Shown here: positions 25,637-35,655 of the stretch, piece by piece
Position numbering within the stretch: position 1 is the stretch's first letter
How the letters are laid out: each line of letters begins with the position of its first letter
Origin: Bordetella genomosp. 4
GTDB taxonomy: Bacteria > Pseudomonadota > Gammaproteobacteria > Burkholderiales > Burkholderiaceae_B
Direction of reading: 5' to 3'
DNA: 64,000 bases
Assembly: GCF_002261185.1 (NCBI RefSeq)
Contig: NZ_NEVQ01000017.1
Span: 1 to 64,000 of the forward strand
Program-made: the position numbers and the translations under genes
Notes under the pieces: model-generated
Seen by the model: the letters and a program-made list of their open reading frames with translations, nothing else
Told to the model about the DNA's origin: nothing
Databases searched by the model: none

Positions 25637-28354
25637 TCAGTGCGCCTGCTCCCAATTGGGACCGACGCCGACCTCGGCGACCAGCGGCACGCGCAGCGTC
25701 GCGACGCTGCACATGAGCTCAGGTATGCGCGCGCGCACGACCTCGATTTCGCTGTCGGGCACTTCGAGCACCAATTCGTCATGGACCTGCATGATCATGC
25801 GAGTCGCCAATTGGTCAGCGTCCAGCCAGTCTTGCACTGCCACCATGGCCATTTTGATCAGATCGGCTGCAGTGCCCTGCATAGGCGCATTGATGGCGGC
25901 GCGCTCTGCGCCCTGGCGGCGAGGCCCCGATGCCGCGCGGATATCGGGCATCTGCAGGCGACGGCCAAAGACGGTTTCGACATAGCCTTGTTGACGAGCT
26001 AATTGCCGCGTCTGTTCCATGTACTGCGCCACCCCGGGATAACGGGCGAAATAGCGGTCGATGTATGCCTGGGCGGCATCGCGCGTGATACCCAGGTTGG
26101 ACGCCAAGCCGAACACGCCCATGCCGTATATCAGGCCAAAATTGATGGCTTTGGCAGCCCGGCGCTGCTCGGACGTGACATCGGGGAGCGCAACGCCGAA
26201 GATCTCGGACGCGGTGGCACGGTGAATGTCCTCGCCGGCGGCAAAGGCCCGCTGCAAATTCTCGTCGTCGGAGACGTGCGCCATGATGCGCAACTCGATC
26301 TGGGAATAATCGGCCGACAACAACACGCCGTTTTCCGCAATGAAGGCCTCACGCACACGGCGGCCGGCTTCGGTGCGTACCGGAATGTTCTGCAAATTGG
26401 GATCGGACGACGCCAAGCGGCCCGTGATCACAGCCGCCTGCGAATAGTGCGTATGCACCCGGCCCGTGCGCGCATTGATCATGCGAGGCAGTTTGTCCGT
26501 GTAGGTCGATTTCAGTTTCGACAGGCCACGATATTCCAACAGGACCTGCGGCAAGGGATAATCTTGCGCCAGCTTGGTCAGGACCTCTTCGTCGGTCGAT
26601 GGCGCGCCGCTGGCGGTCTTGCGCACAACGGGCAGCTGCATGCGGCCAAACAGGATTTCACCTAATTGCTTGGGTGAATTCAGATTGAACGGCTGCCCTG
26701 CCAGGTCGTAGGCCCGCTGCTCCAAGGTCAGCATTTCCTGGCCCAGGCGATGGCTTTGCTGGCCCAACTCAGCCGCGTCGACCTTGACGCCATTGCGTTC
26801 AATTACGGTCAATACGCGAGAGACCTGGATTTCCAGTTGATAAATGCGTTCGAGCCCAGCGTCAGCAGCGACGCGCGGGCGCAAAGCCTGATGCAATTGC
26901 AGTGTGAAATCGGCGTCTTCGCAAGCATAGTGGCCCGCCTTGTCAACGGCGACTTCGTCAAAGCCAATTTGCTTGGCGCCCTTGCCGCACAGATCCTCGT
27001 AACTGATACCGCTGCGGCCGAGATAACGTTGCGAGAGATCTGCCAGACCCACACCGCGGTGTGATTCCAGCACATACGCCTGCAACATGGTGTCGTCCTG
27101 GATGCCTGCCAGCGCGATGCCTTCGTTAGCAAACACATGGGCGTCGTATTTGGCGTGATGCAGCAGCTTGGGCCGTGCGGGATCTTGCAGCCAAGCACGC
27201 ATGCGCTCGAGGACTTCGGCTTTGGGCAGTTGCTCGGGATGATCCGGACCACGATGCGCCAGCGGGATATAGCAGGCCACGCCCGGCTCAACCGACATGG
27301 AAATCCCGACGAGGCTGGCTTGCATTTCATCCAGCGAGGTGGTTTCGGTGTCCAGCGCCACGAGCGGCGCCTCGGCCACCAACGCCATCCATTCGTCAAA
27401 CGCTGGCCAGCCCGCAATGACTTGATAACGGAGTTCAGCAGGCGCAGCCGGCGCCTCGGCGATAACACGCGCATCCCCTTGCGGCACACGTTCCGCGTCG
27501 CCGGTTAGCTCGCGCAGCCAGGTACGAAAACCGTATTTCTCGTAAAGTGCTTGCAGCGTCCCGGTGTCGGGTTGGCGAGGTTCCAGATCAGACATCGCAT
27601 TGACGTGCCCGGTCAGATCGCAGTCGCACTTCACCGTCAGCAACTCACGCGTCAACGGGAATTGGGGGATCGCTTCGCGCAGGTTGTTGCCTGCTACCCC
27701 TTTGATGGCATCTGCCTGTTCGATTAAGCCCTCAATGGAACCAAACTCGCTCAGCCATTTGACGGCGGTTTTGGGGCCAACCTTGGTCACGCCCGGCACA
27801 TTGTCCACGGCATCACCGATCAGCATGAGATAGTCGACAATACGCTCAGGCGAGACGCCGAATTTGTTTTGCACACCCGGCTCGTCCAGAACCTCACCGC
27901 TCATGGTGTTGACCAGCGTCACATGCGAATCCACCAGTTGTGCCAAGTCTTTGTCGCCGGTCGACACAATGGTGTGAATATCCTGCTTGGTCGCCTGGCA
28001 GGCCAATGTACCGATCACGTCGTCCGCCTCGACGCCCTCGATGGCCAGCACCGGCCAGCCCAAGGCCTTGACGGCCTGATGGATCGGCTCGATCTGTGCA
28101 GCCAGATCCTCGGGCATCGGCGGCCGATGCGATTTATAGTCAGGGTAGAGATCGTCACGAAAGGTCTTGCCGCGTGCATCAAAAATACAAGCTGCGTAGT
28201 CTGCCTTATGATCAGATACGAGCTTACGCAACATATTCACGACACCATAGAGTGCGCCCGTAGGTTCGCCTTGCGCATTGCGCAAATCGGGCATAGCGTG
28301 AAAGGCGCGGTACAAATAACTCGAACCGTCTACCAGCAATAAGGTTTTCTTCAT
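25637..28354 (-). CDS. polA: DNA polymerase I
   Basis: 905 residues with all three activities of a full PolA. The N-terminal 5'-3' exonuclease (residues 1-290, KKTLLLVDGSSYLYRAFHA) is complete. The 3'-5' proofreading domain keeps its metal motif LDTETTSL. The polymerase domain has motif A DYSQIELR, motif B RRAAKAINFGLIYG and motif C QVHDELVLE. It fills gaps after Okazaki primer removal and in repair. The frame is open to 28483, but homology fixes ATG 28354. Its start codon overlaps the divergent start of the LOG gene. Confidence 0.97.
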   Translation of the reverse strand: MKKTLLLVDGSSYLYRAFHAMPDLRNAQGEPTGALYGVVNMLRKLVSDHKADYAACIFDARGKTFRDDLYPDYKSHRPPMPEDLAAQIEPIHQAVKALGWPVLAIEGVEADDVIGTLACQATKQDIHTIVSTGDKDLAQLVDSHVTLVNTMSGEVLDEPGVQNKFGVSPERIVDYLMLIGDAVDNVPGVTKVGPKTAVKWLSEFGSIEGLIEQADAIKGVAGNNLREAIPQFPLTRELLTVKCDCDLTGHVNAMSDLEPRQPDTGTLQALYEKYGFRTWLRELTGDAERVPQGDARVIAEAPAAPAELRYQVIAGWPAFDEWMALVAEAPLVALDTETTSLDEMQASLVGISMSVEPGVACYIPLAHRGPDHPEQLPKAEVLERMRAWLQDPARPKLLHHAKYDAHVFANEGIALAGIQDDTMLQAYVLESHRGVGLADLSQRYLGRSGISYEDLCGKGAKQIGFDEVAVDKAGHYACEDADFTLQLHQALRPRVAADAGLERIYQLEIQVSRVLTVIERNGVKVDAAELGQQSHRLGQEMLTLEQRAYDLAGQPFNLNSPKQLGEILFGRMQLPVVRKTASGAPSTDEEVLTKLAQDYPLPQVLLEYRGLSKLKSTYTDKLPRMINARTGRVHTHYSQAAVITGRLASSDPNLQNIPVRTEAGRRVREAFIAENGVLLSADYSQIELRIMAHVSDDENLQRAFAAGEDIHRATASEIFGVALPDVTSEQRRAAKAINFGLIYGMGVFGLASNLGITRDAAQAYIDRYFARYPGVAQYMEQTRQLARQQGYVETVFGRRLQMPDIRAASGPRRQGAERAAINAPMQGTAADLIKMAMVAVQDWLDADQLATRMIMQVHDELVLEVPDSEIEVVRARIPELMCSVATLRVPLVAEVGVGPNWEQAH

Positions 28355-29033
28355 GGTTACAAAGGCAGAATTAGAAACGCCCGCCGGCAAGCAAATACCG
28401 GTGATTATCTCAGAGATACGTACGGCGGCAGAACAGCTGGCCCATATAGGCCCCGCCGTCAGCTTATTTGGCAGTGCACGCACCAGTCGTGGCTCGCCGC
28501 ACTATGAAACCAGCGAAGCCATTGCTCGCGAATTGGCCAACGCGGGCTTTGCCGTCATCGCAGGCGGTGGCCCCGGCATCATGGAAGCCGCCAACAAAGG
28601 CGCATTCGAAGCAGGAGGAACCAGCGTAGGGTTGAACATCAGCCTGCCGCACGAGACCCACAATAACAAATACCAGACAATCAGTTTGTCGTTTGAGTAT
28701 TTTTATTCCCGCAAAGCGACATTTTTCATGCATAGCTTTGCTTACATCTCGCTGCCCGGTGGTTTTGGCACCATGGACGAGCTATTCGAGGCCCTGACAC
28801 TGATCCAGACCGGCAAAGTGCCCCCGGCCCCCATCATCCTGGTCGGCAAGGAATACTGGGAAGGCCTGGTCGGCTGGCTACGCGACCAAATGCTGGCCAA
28901 CGGAATGATCAGTGCCCACGACCTGGAGCTATTCATCATCGAAGACGACCCACAAAAAGTCGTGCAGCACATACGCGAATTTCACGATCTGCATCAAACC
29001 GACGCTCAATACGCACCATCGCTGCCAGGCTAA
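28353..29033 (+). CDS. LOG-family protein (TIGR00730 Rossmann fold)
   Basis: 226 residues with the LOG signature PGGFGTMDE (about 131-139) and the upstream Rossmann loop VIAGGGPGIMEAAN. Such proteins hydrolyse nucleoside 5'-monophosphates to base and ribose 5-phosphate; plant and actinobacterial members release cytokinins. The bacterial role is probably nucleotide salvage. ATG 28353 has AAGG 8 nt upstream, and its codon overlaps the polA start codon on the other strand (CATG), leaving the promoters inside the opposing genes. A GTG at 28401 is an alternative start but lacks a ribosome site. Confidence 0.85.
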   Translation: MVTKAELETPAGKQIPVIISEIRTAAEQLAHIGPAVSLFGSARTSRGSPHYETSEAIARELANAGFAVIAGGGPGIMEAANKGAFEAGGTSVGLNISLPHETHNNKYQTISLSFEYFYSRKATFFMHSFAYISLPGGFGTMDELFEALTLIQTGKVPPAPIILVGKEYWEGLVGWLRDQMLANGMISAHDLELFIIEDDPQKVVQHIREFHDLHQTDAQYAPSLPG

Positions 29034-29140
29034 CGTGCGTGCACAGTTGCAGACCCGCAATTCGAGCGCACGACGCAGATTTCCCCGGATGGCATAACCT
29101 CCGCGAGCGACAACCTCTTCGACGCCCCGAGACACTGTGA

Positions 29141-29274
29141 GTCTGCGCCGGGAGCCGAATGCCGCGCCGGCCCGTAGAGCCGCGATTTAGCCTCGCGCAG
29201 CGAGGCCGAGGCCCCTGCTGACGGGCCGAGTCGCGGCGATAGGGCCGGTGCGGCATTCGGCTCCCGGCGCAGAC
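29141..29274 (+). repeat. Structured repeat element, copy C
   Basis: Outer stem: 33 bp, 29141-29173 with 29242-29274, with one G-U (29166-29249). Core of 68 nt (29174-29241): GTAGA, P2 GCCGCGA/TCGCGGC (29179-29185, 29231-29237), P3 GCCTCG-CGCAG-CGAGGC (29190-29206), P4 GGCCC-loop-GGGCC (29210-29214, 29223-29227), GATA. P2 and P3 differ from copies A and B at several positions, always with the pairing partner changed too. It lies in the 380 bp gap between convergent LOG and typA, so it could sit in the LOG mRNA 3' region. The rest of the gap before it (29034-29140) shows nothing recognisable. Confidence 0.75.
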
Positions 29275-29354
29275 GTCTCAACAGAGAAATCCGTCACCGA
29301 AGAGAACAAGCCTCACGCCCAAATCATCCGCACCAGAACAAACACAACCACTGC

Positions 29355-29390
29355 ATCAAAACAAAACGGACGCCTACTTCAGGCGCCCGT
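29355..29390 (-). terminator. Intrinsic terminator of the rimP-typA operon
   Basis: On the minus strand, ACGGGCGCCT-GAAGT-AGGCGTCCGT (29366-29390; 10 bp stem with one G-U) is followed by TTTGTTTTGAT. It begins 23 bp after the typA stop. Confidence 0.8.
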
Positions 29391-29413
29391 CCTTCACACT
29401 AATCAGCTAGCTA

Positions 29414-31234
29414 TCAAGCATTTTCACGCGCCGCACGACGACGCTCATGCTCTTGCAGATAGCGCTTACGCAGACGGATCGACTTCGGCGTGATTTCGAC
29501 CAGTTCATCATCATCGATGAACTCAACCGCATACTCGAGCGACATCTGAATCGGCGGCACAAGCCGCACCGCCTCATCCGTACCCGAAGCACGTACGTTG
29601 GTGAGTTGCTTACCCTTGATCGGGTTGACCACCAGGTCGTTATCGCGGCTATGGATACCGATGATCATGCCTTCGTACAAGGCCTCGCCCGGATTGACGA
29701 ACATGCGGCCACGATCCTGCAGTTTCCACAGCGCATAAGCCACTGCATCGCCGTTGTCCTGGCTGATCAGCACGCCATTGCGGCGCTCGCCGATGCTGCC
29801 TTCGCGCACGGGTGCGTATTCGTGGAAAATGTGGCTCATCAGACCCGTACCGCGCGTCAAGGTCAGGAACTCGTTCTGGAAACCAATCAGGCCACGGGCC
29901 GGGATCAGGTATTCCAGACGAGTGCGACCGCGCCCATCGGGCTGCATGTCTTGCAGATCGCCCTTGCGGCGGCCGAGTTCTTCCATGACGCCGCCTTGGT
30001 GAGCGTCTTCGACGTCGATGGTCAGCGACTCGAACGGCTCGCATTTGACGCCGTCGATTTCCTTGAACACGACCCGCGGACGCGACACGGCCAGCTCGTA
30101 GCCTTCGCGACGCATGGTTTCCAGCAAGATGGTCAAGTGCAATTCGCCGCGGCCAGACACCTCGAACACGGTATCGTCGCCGGTATCGCGTACACGCAGC
30201 GCTACGTTGGACTTCAGCTCGCGATCCAGGCGATCACGCAGCTGGCGGCTGGTGACAAATTTGCCTTCGCGGCCGGCCAGGGGCGACGTGTTCACCATGA
30301 AGTTCATGGTCAGCGTCGGCTCGTCGATGCGCAGCATGGGGAATGCTTCCGGATTCGCCGGATCCATGACCGTGCAGCCAATGCCGATATCCTCGATACC
30401 GTTGATCAGCACGATGTCGCCGGCTTCGGCCTCCTCGACCACCTCACGTTCCAGGCCCTTGAATTTCAGCACCTGGTTGATGCGGCCTTTCGAGATCGAG
30501 CCTTCGGGACCGAATTGGAAAGCCACATCCATGCCGGGACGGATACGTCCGCGGTTGATGCGGCCCACGCCGATCTTGCCGACGTAGTTGTTGTAGTCCA
30601 GCGAGATGATCTGCATTTGCAGCGGACCATTGGGATCGTCGTCACGCTGCGGCACGTGTTGCAGAATGGCTTCGAACAACGGACGCATGTCGCCTTCGCG
30701 TACGTCCGGCGTCAAGCCGGCGTAGCCCGACAGACCCGAGGCGTACACCACGGGGAAATCCAACTGCTCTTCGGTCGCGCCAAGCTTGTCGAACAGATCG
30801 AACGTCGCGTTGATCACGAAATCCGGACGGGCGCCTGGGCGGTCGATCTTGTTGACCACAACGATGGGCTTCAATCCCAGGGCCAGGGCCTTGCGGGTCA
30901 CGAAAATGGTCTGCGGCATGGGGCCTTCGACCGCGTCGACCAGCAGCAATACACCGTCCACCATGGACAGTACGCGCTCGACTTCGCCACCGAAGTCCGC
31001 GTGTCCCGGGGTGTCGACGATATTGATGTGCGTGCCTTCGTATTCAACGGCACAGTTTTTCGCCAGAATCGTGATGCCGCGCTCTTTTTCGAGATCGTTC
31101 GAGTCCATGACCCGTTCCGTAACCGCCTGGTTTTCGCGGAAGGTGCCGGATTGGCGCAGCAACTGGTCGACCAGGGTAGTTTTACCGTGGTCAACGTGGG
31201 CAATGATGGCGACGTTGCGCAAGGCGCGAGTCAT
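29414..31234 (-). CDS. typA: Ribosome-associated GTPase BipA/TypA
   Basis: 606 residues, the standard length. G domain: [15 protein letters not shown] (G1), RGITI (G2), [16 protein letters not shown] (G3), NKIDR (G4). EF-G-like domains II, III and V follow, then the BipA-specific C-terminal domain. It assists 50S assembly, especially at low temperature and under stress. AAGGA precedes ATG 31234, which overlaps the truB stop by 4 bp, so it is the last gene of the minus-strand operon and ends at a terminator. Confidence 0.97.
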   Translation of the reverse strand: MTRALRNVAIIAHVDHGKTTLVDQLLRQSGTFRENQAVTERVMDSNDLEKERGITILAKNCAVEYEGTHINIVDTPGHADFGGEVERVLSMVDGVLLLVDAVEGPMPQTIFVTRKALALGLKPIVVVNKIDRPGARPDFVINATFDLFDKLGATEEQLDFPVVYASGLSGYAGLTPDVREGDMRPLFEAILQHVPQRDDDPNGPLQMQIISLDYNNYVGKIGVGRINRGRIRPGMDVAFQFGPEGSISKGRINQVLKFKGLEREVVEEAEAGDIVLINGIEDIGIGCTVMDPANPEAFPMLRIDEPTLTMNFMVNTSPLAGREGKFVTSRQLRDRLDRELKSNVALRVRDTGDDTVFEVSGRGELHLTILLETMRREGYELAVSRPRVVFKEIDGVKCEPFESLTIDVEDAHQGGVMEELGRRKGDLQDMQPDGRGRTRLEYLIPARGLIGFQNEFLTLTRGTGLMSHIFHEYAPVREGSIGERRNGVLISQDNGDAVAYALWKLQDRGRMFVNPGEALYEGMIIGIHSRDNDLVVNPIKGKQLTNVRASGTDEAVRLVPPIQMSLEYAVEFIDDDELVEITPKSIRLRKRYLQEHERRRAARENA

Positions 31235-31983
31235 AGCGGGTCCTTTAAGGTCGGTGTGGCGGGCAGCAAGCCCGCCGGCAATTCATTCAATGCAAGCAAA
31301 GCCTGCTTGGGGTCAGTCATGGCCTGTAGGGCCTCGAGCGTGACGGCGCGATCCAGCGAAAACGGCCCGACGTGCGTGCGCCGCAGCGCCGCCAGGTGGG
31401 CATAACACCCCAGTGCCCGGCCGATATCCTGCGCCAGGGTACGTATGTACGTCCCCTTGCTGCACGCCACATCGATCTCGGCCTGGCTGCCATTGAGCGA
31501 TAACAGGTCGATGCGGTAAATCTTGACTTGGCGCGCGGGGCGGTCCAGCTCGATACCCTGACGCGCGTATTCATACAACGGCTTGCCGTCCCGCTTCAGC
31601 GCTGAATACATCGGCGGGATTTGCTCGATGATGCCCTGAAAGCGTGACAACACGTCGAGCAAGGCAGCCTCGGTCACATTGACCGCGTCGGTCGCGCGTG
31701 CCGTCACGATGCCGGTCAAATCGCCGGAATCGGTTTCCTCGCCGAACTGCAGCGTCGCCCGGTACGATTTGTCGGCGTTGAGCATCGCGCCGGAGATCTT
31801 GGTGGCACGTCCCATACAGCACACCAGCAAACCGGTGGCGAAAGGATCCAGTGTACCCGTATGCCCAGCCTTGGCGGCATCCATGGTGCGTTTGGCGCGC
31901 TGCAAGGCGTGATTACTGGACAAACCCACAGGTTTGTCTAGCAACAGGACACCGTCGAGCGCAAGCCCGCGTCGTTTAGCCAT
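31231..31983 (-). CDS. truB: tRNA pseudouridine(55) synthase TruB
   Basis: 250 residues. The catalytic Asp lies in [14 protein letters not shown] (residue about 46), and [17 protein letters not shown] and [13 protein letters not shown] are family motifs. TruB makes pseudouridine 55 in the T-loop of nearly all tRNAs and also acts as a tRNA chaperone. It is 40 bp downstream of rbfA and overlaps typA by 4 bp. It is shorter at the C-terminus than E. coli TruB (314), a normal variant in this lineage. Confidence 0.96.
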   Translation of the reverse strand: MAKRRGLALDGVLLLDKPVGLSSNHALQRAKRTMDAAKAGHTGTLDPFATGLLVCCMGRATKISGAMLNADKSYRATLQFGEETDSGDLTGIVTARATDAVNVTEAALLDVLSRFQGIIEQIPPMYSALKRDGKPLYEYARQGIELDRPARQVKIYRIDLLSLNGSQAEIDVACSKGTYIRTLAQDIGRALGCYAHLAALRRTHVGPFSLDRAVTLEALQAMTDPKQALLALNELPAGLLPATPTLKDPL

Positions 31984-32023
31984 CGTCGAATCCGGGAAAA
32001 AAGCAGCAGTAGACGACAGCCGA

Positions 32024-32425
32024 TCAGCGCTGGTCTTCAGGTTCGTCGGGCTCTTCCGCGACCGGGCCGGGCCGGTTTGCGCGGTCGATCAATGCCGACA
32101 TTTCGATGCCACGCGCGATCTGCTCGTCATGGACGAAGCGCAATCGGGGCACGGTGTGGATGTGCAAGAGCTTGTACAGCAGGGAGTGCAGCCAGCCGGC
32201 TTTTTCGTTGAGCAGCGCCGCCGCGGTGTCGGGCTCGGCGCCCATCACCGTGAAATAGACCTTGGCGTGCGCGTAATCAGCCGACAGCTCCACACCGGAC
32301 AGCGTGATCAATCCAGCGCGAGATACGTCGATCTCGCGCTGAATGAGGCCAGCCAGATCCTTTTGGATCTGGTCGGCCAGCCGCAAATTGCGGCCGGGGA
32401 TGGATTTAGACTTATGACGGCTCAT
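32024..32425 (-). CDS. rbfA: 30S ribosome-binding factor RbfA
   Basis: 133 residues, start ATG 32425 ([18 protein letters not shown]). KH-like fold with [24 protein letters not shown] and [10 protein letters not shown]. RbfA binds immature 30S and helps 16S 5'-end maturation. The upstream extension of the open frame lies in infB and is not part of the gene. The tail after residue 115 is acidic (EEPDEPEDQ). It follows infB by 29 bp in the conserved operon. Confidence 0.94.
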   Translation of the reverse strand: MSRHKSKSIPGRNLRLADQIQKDLAGLIQREIDVSRAGLITLSGVELSADYAHAKVYFTVMGAEPDTAAALLNEKAGWLHSLLYKLLHIHTVPRLRFVHDEQIARGIEMSALIDRANRPGPVAEEPDEPEDQR

Positions 32426-32454
32426 GTAACACGTATGAAATTCACGATCGCTTT

Positions 32455-35400
32455 TTACAGCGTACGCGCAATTTCCTTGATTTCGAAGACTTCCAGTTGG
32501 TCGCCCACCTGGATGTCGTTGGTGCCTCGCAGCGTCAGACCGCAATCAAAGCCGGATTTGACCTCTTTGACGTCGTCCTTGAAGCGGCGCAACGAATCCA
32601 GCTGACCGGTCCAGTGGACCACGTTGTTGCGCAAGAGTCGGACCTGCGAATCGCGGCGGACCACACCATCGAGCACCATACAACCCGCGATGTTGCCGAT
32701 ACGCGAAATCGAGTAAACCTCGCGGATCTCGACCAGGCCGATGATCTCTTCTTTTTTCTCGGGCGCCAACATGCCCGACATGGCTGCTTTTACGTCATCC
32801 ACGGCGTCGTAGATGATGTTGTAGTAGCGCAGGTCGATGCCGTTGTTTTCGGCCAGTTTCTTGGCGCTTTGCTCGGCACGGACGTTAAAGCCGATCACCA
32901 CGGCGTTCGAAGCGATGGCCAGGTTGATGTCGCTTTCGGAGATACCACCCACGGCCGCATGCACAACCTGGACACGAACCTCGTCGGTCGAGAGCTTGGT
33001 CAGCGACGACACCAGGGCCTCTTGAGAGCCTTGGACATCGGTCTTGACGATCAAGGCCAAGGTTTGCGTACCCTCGCCCAGGTTGTCGAACATGGACTCG
33101 AGCTTGGCGGCCTGCTGGCGCGCGAGTTTGACGTCGCGGAACTTGCCTTGGCGGAACAACGCGATTTCGCGGGCCTTGCGTTCGTCGGCCAGCGCCATCA
33201 GCTCGTCACCAGCAGCGGGCACGTCCGTCAGGCCCTGGATTTCGACCGGAATGGACGGGCCAGCCTCTTGGATTTGCTTGCCGTTCTCGTCCAGCATGGC
33301 GCGCACGCGGCCGAAGCTGGCACCAGCCAGAACCACATCGCCGCGCTTGAGCGTACCGCTCTGCACCAGGATGGTAGCAACCGGACCGCGTCCCTTGTCG
33401 AGACGGGCTTCGATGACCAGTCCCTTGGCAGGCGCTTCTACGGGGGCGGTCAGCTCCAGGATTTCGGCTTGCAGCAAGACGTTTTCGAGCAGATCGTCGA
33501 TACCAGCGCCGGTTTTGGCCGACACAGGCACGAACGGCACATCGCCACCGTATTCTTCGGGCACGACTTCCTCGGCGACGAGCTCTTGCTTGACGCGTTC
33601 GGGGTTGGCTTCGGGTTTGTCGATCTTGTTGACAGCCACGACCAGCGGCACACCTGCGGCCTTGGCGTGGTGAATGGCCTCGCGAGTCTGCGGCATGACG
33701 CCGTCGTCGGCGGCAACCACCAGAATCACGATGTCCGTGGCCTTGGCGCCGCGGGCACGCATGGCGGTAAACGCCTCGTGGCCCGGAGTGTCCAGGAACG
33801 TCACCATACCGCGATCGGTCTGCACGTGATAGGCACCGATATGCTGGGTGATACCGCCGGCTTCGCCAGAGGCGACCTTGGCGCGACGGATGTAATCCAG
33901 CAAAGAGGTCTTGCCGTGGTCGACGTGACCCATCACGGTGACCACCGGCGCACGAGGCAACGCCTCGGCTTCGGCGGCGCCCGGGGTTTCGTCGAGGAAG
34001 GCTTCCGGATCGTCGAGCTTGGCAGCGATCGCCACGTGGCCGAGCTCCTCGACCACGATCATGGCGGTTTCCTGGTCCAGCACCTGGTTGATGGTGACCA
34101 TCTGGCCGAGTTTCATCAATTGCTTGATGACCTCTGCAGCCTTGACGGACATCTTGTGTGCCAGATCGGCCACGCTGATCGTCTCAGGTACATGCACTTC
34201 GCGAGCGATGAACTCCTGCTGCACGGGCTCTTGGCGGCGCTGATCGTTCTGTTGATTGCGGCCGCCCTTGCCGCCTTTGCCACCCTTGCCACCGGCGCGC
34301 CAGCCATCACGGCTGGGAGCAGCGGATTTGGTGTCGGCAGGCTTTTTGCGCGACGCATCATCATTCCACGACGAGGATACCTCTGCCGTCTTGATGGTTT
34401 TCTTCGAGCCTGCGCCAGCGCCCGGCTTGGCGTCTTTTTTCGCGCCAGCCGCGGTCTTGCCGCTGGGCTTGTGCAGCGTACCCGACAACGGCGCTGCGGC
34501 CTCCGGTTCGGGAGCACGCAGGACTTTACGGGGACGATTCAACATCTCGCGCAAGGCGGCGGCCTCGGCCTCGGCGGCACGACGGGCGTCTTCGCGAGAC
34601 GCGTTGTCGCCCGCGGTCTGAGCCAGCGGAGGCGGCGCACGGCGCTCGGCGCGCGTCAAACGAGGCGGAGCAGCGTTGGATTTGGACGAAGAAGCAGGCG
34701 GAGTCGGTTTGGAAGACTCGGCAGGAGATTTGGCAACGGTATCGATTTCAGCTTGCACAACAGGTTCCGGCGGGGCCGAGGGGGCCTCGCGCTCGGGAGC
34801 GGCTTGCCCGGCAGCAGGCGCAGTCGGGGCAGCCGGCTGCTCTGCCGGCACGGGTGCCGGTTCGGGTTGGGGCTCAGGCTCGGCCTGGGCCACGGGGGTA
34901 GCAGGTTGAGGTTCAACGCGCGGCGCAGCCTCGGGCTCGGAGACGCGCTCGGCACCAGAATCGGCAACCACGTCGGGCGTTTCGGCTGCAGGCTTGGCGG
35001 CCGGGGCTTCGACCTGGGTATCGTCGGCGGCCGGGGCAGGGGTCGGCTCAACCACGGGTGCGGCGGTCTTGCTCGCCTGATCTTCGGCAGAGACAGTAGG
35101 CTCGGCGGCAGGCGCAGCAACAGCAGGCTCGGCCGCCTGCACGGCAGATGCCGCCACGGTTTCGTTCGATTCCTGGGTAGAGGCGGGCTTGGGCGCCGGC
35201 GCTGCAGGCGCAAGTGCCGATACAGACGACTCGGCCTCAACCTGTTGGGCGGCGGCCTGTTCCTGGGCGATCTCGGACGGATCTCGCTTGACGAACACGC
35301 GTTTTTTGCGGACTTCGACCTGGATGGTACGAGAGCGGCCGGTGGCGTCTGCCTGGCGGATCTCGGAGGTCTGGCGACGCGTCAAGGTGATCTTCTTGCC

Positions 35401-35574
35401 CTCGGTCGCGCCATGAGCGCGGCGCAGAGAGTCGAGCAGCTTCGCCTTGTCGCTGTCGGTTACCGCGTCGTCCACCGAGTTGAGGTCAACACCGGCCGAA
35501 CGCAGCTGCTCGAGCAGCACGTTGGCTGGCATTTTCAGCTCGGTAGCGAACTGGGCGACAGTATTACTCGACAT
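32455..35574 (-). CDS. infB: Translation initiation factor IF-2
   Basis: 1039 residues, longer than E. coli IF-2 (890) because residues about 95-430 form an Ala/Pro/Glu-rich low-complexity linker ending in Lys/Gly-rich sequence. An IF2-N module is at the start ([20 protein letters not shown]) and a second before the G domain. The G domain has [20 protein letters not shown] and NKIDKP, followed by domains II-IV. IF-2 recruits fMet-tRNA to the 30S and drives subunit joining. GGAAGA precedes ATG 35574; nusA ends 81 bp upstream. The opposite strand shows a very long open frame that is only a shadow. Confidence 0.97.
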   Translation of the reverse strand: MSSNTVAQFATELKMPANVLLEQLRSAGVDLNSVDDAVTDSDKAKLLDSLRRAHGATEGKKITLTRRQTSEIRQADATGRSRTIQVEVRKKRVFVKRDPSEIAQEQAAAQQVEAESSVSALAPAAPAPKPASTQESNETVAASAVQAAEPAVAAPAAEPTVSAEDQASKTAAPVVEPTPAPAADDTQVEAPAAKPAAETPDVVADSGAERVSEPEAAPRVEPQPATPVAQAEPEPQPEPAPVPAEQPAAPTAPAAGQAAPEREAPSAPPEPVVQAEIDTVAKSPAESSKPTPPASSSKSNAAPPRLTRAERRAPPPLAQTAGDNASREDARRAAEAEAAALREMLNRPRKVLRAPEPEAAAPLSGTLHKPSGKTAAGAKKDAKPGAGAGSKKTIKTAEVSSSWNDDASRKKPADTKSAAPSRDGWRAGGKGGKGGKGGRNQQNDQRRQEPVQQEFIAREVHVPETISVADLAHKMSVKAAEVIKQLMKLGQMVTINQVLDQETAMIVVEELGHVAIAAKLDDPEAFLDETPGAAEAEALPRAPVVTVMGHVDHGKTSLLDYIRRAKVASGEAGGITQHIGAYHVQTDRGMVTFLDTPGHEAFTAMRARGAKATDIVILVVAADDGVMPQTREAIHHAKAAGVPLVVAVNKIDKPEANPERVKQELVAEEVVPEEYGGDVPFVPVSAKTGAGIDDLLENVLLQAEILELTAPVEAPAKGLVIEARLDKGRGPVATILVQSGTLKRGDVVLAGASFGRVRAMLDENGKQIQEAGPSIPVEIQGLTDVPAAGDELMALADERKAREIALFRQGKFRDVKLARQQAAKLESMFDNLGEGTQTLALIVKTDVQGSQEALVSSLTKLSTDEVRVQVVHAAVGGISESDINLAIASNAVVIGFNVRAEQSAKKLAENNGIDLRYYNIIYDAVDDVKAAMSGMLAPEKKEEIIGLVEIREVYSISRIGNIAGCMVLDGVVRRDSQVRLLRNNVVHWTGQLDSLRRFKDDVKEVKSGFDCGLTLRGTNDIQVGDQLEVFEIKEIARTL

Positions 35575-35655
35575 TAGGCTATCTTCCCTCTATATGCAGC
35601 GATTACAACAACGATGAATGGGTTTTGAATCAAACGCTCGGCTGGATGCCGCCGG

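Noticed and set aside
32497..35577. Open frame of 1026 codons on the plus strand opposite infB
   Set aside because: It is a codon-bias shadow: GC-rich third positions of infB suppress stops on the other strand. The product is Gly/Leu/Arg-rich with no domain. The same holds for the long frames opposite dnaE (13232-15196) and typA (29447-31405).
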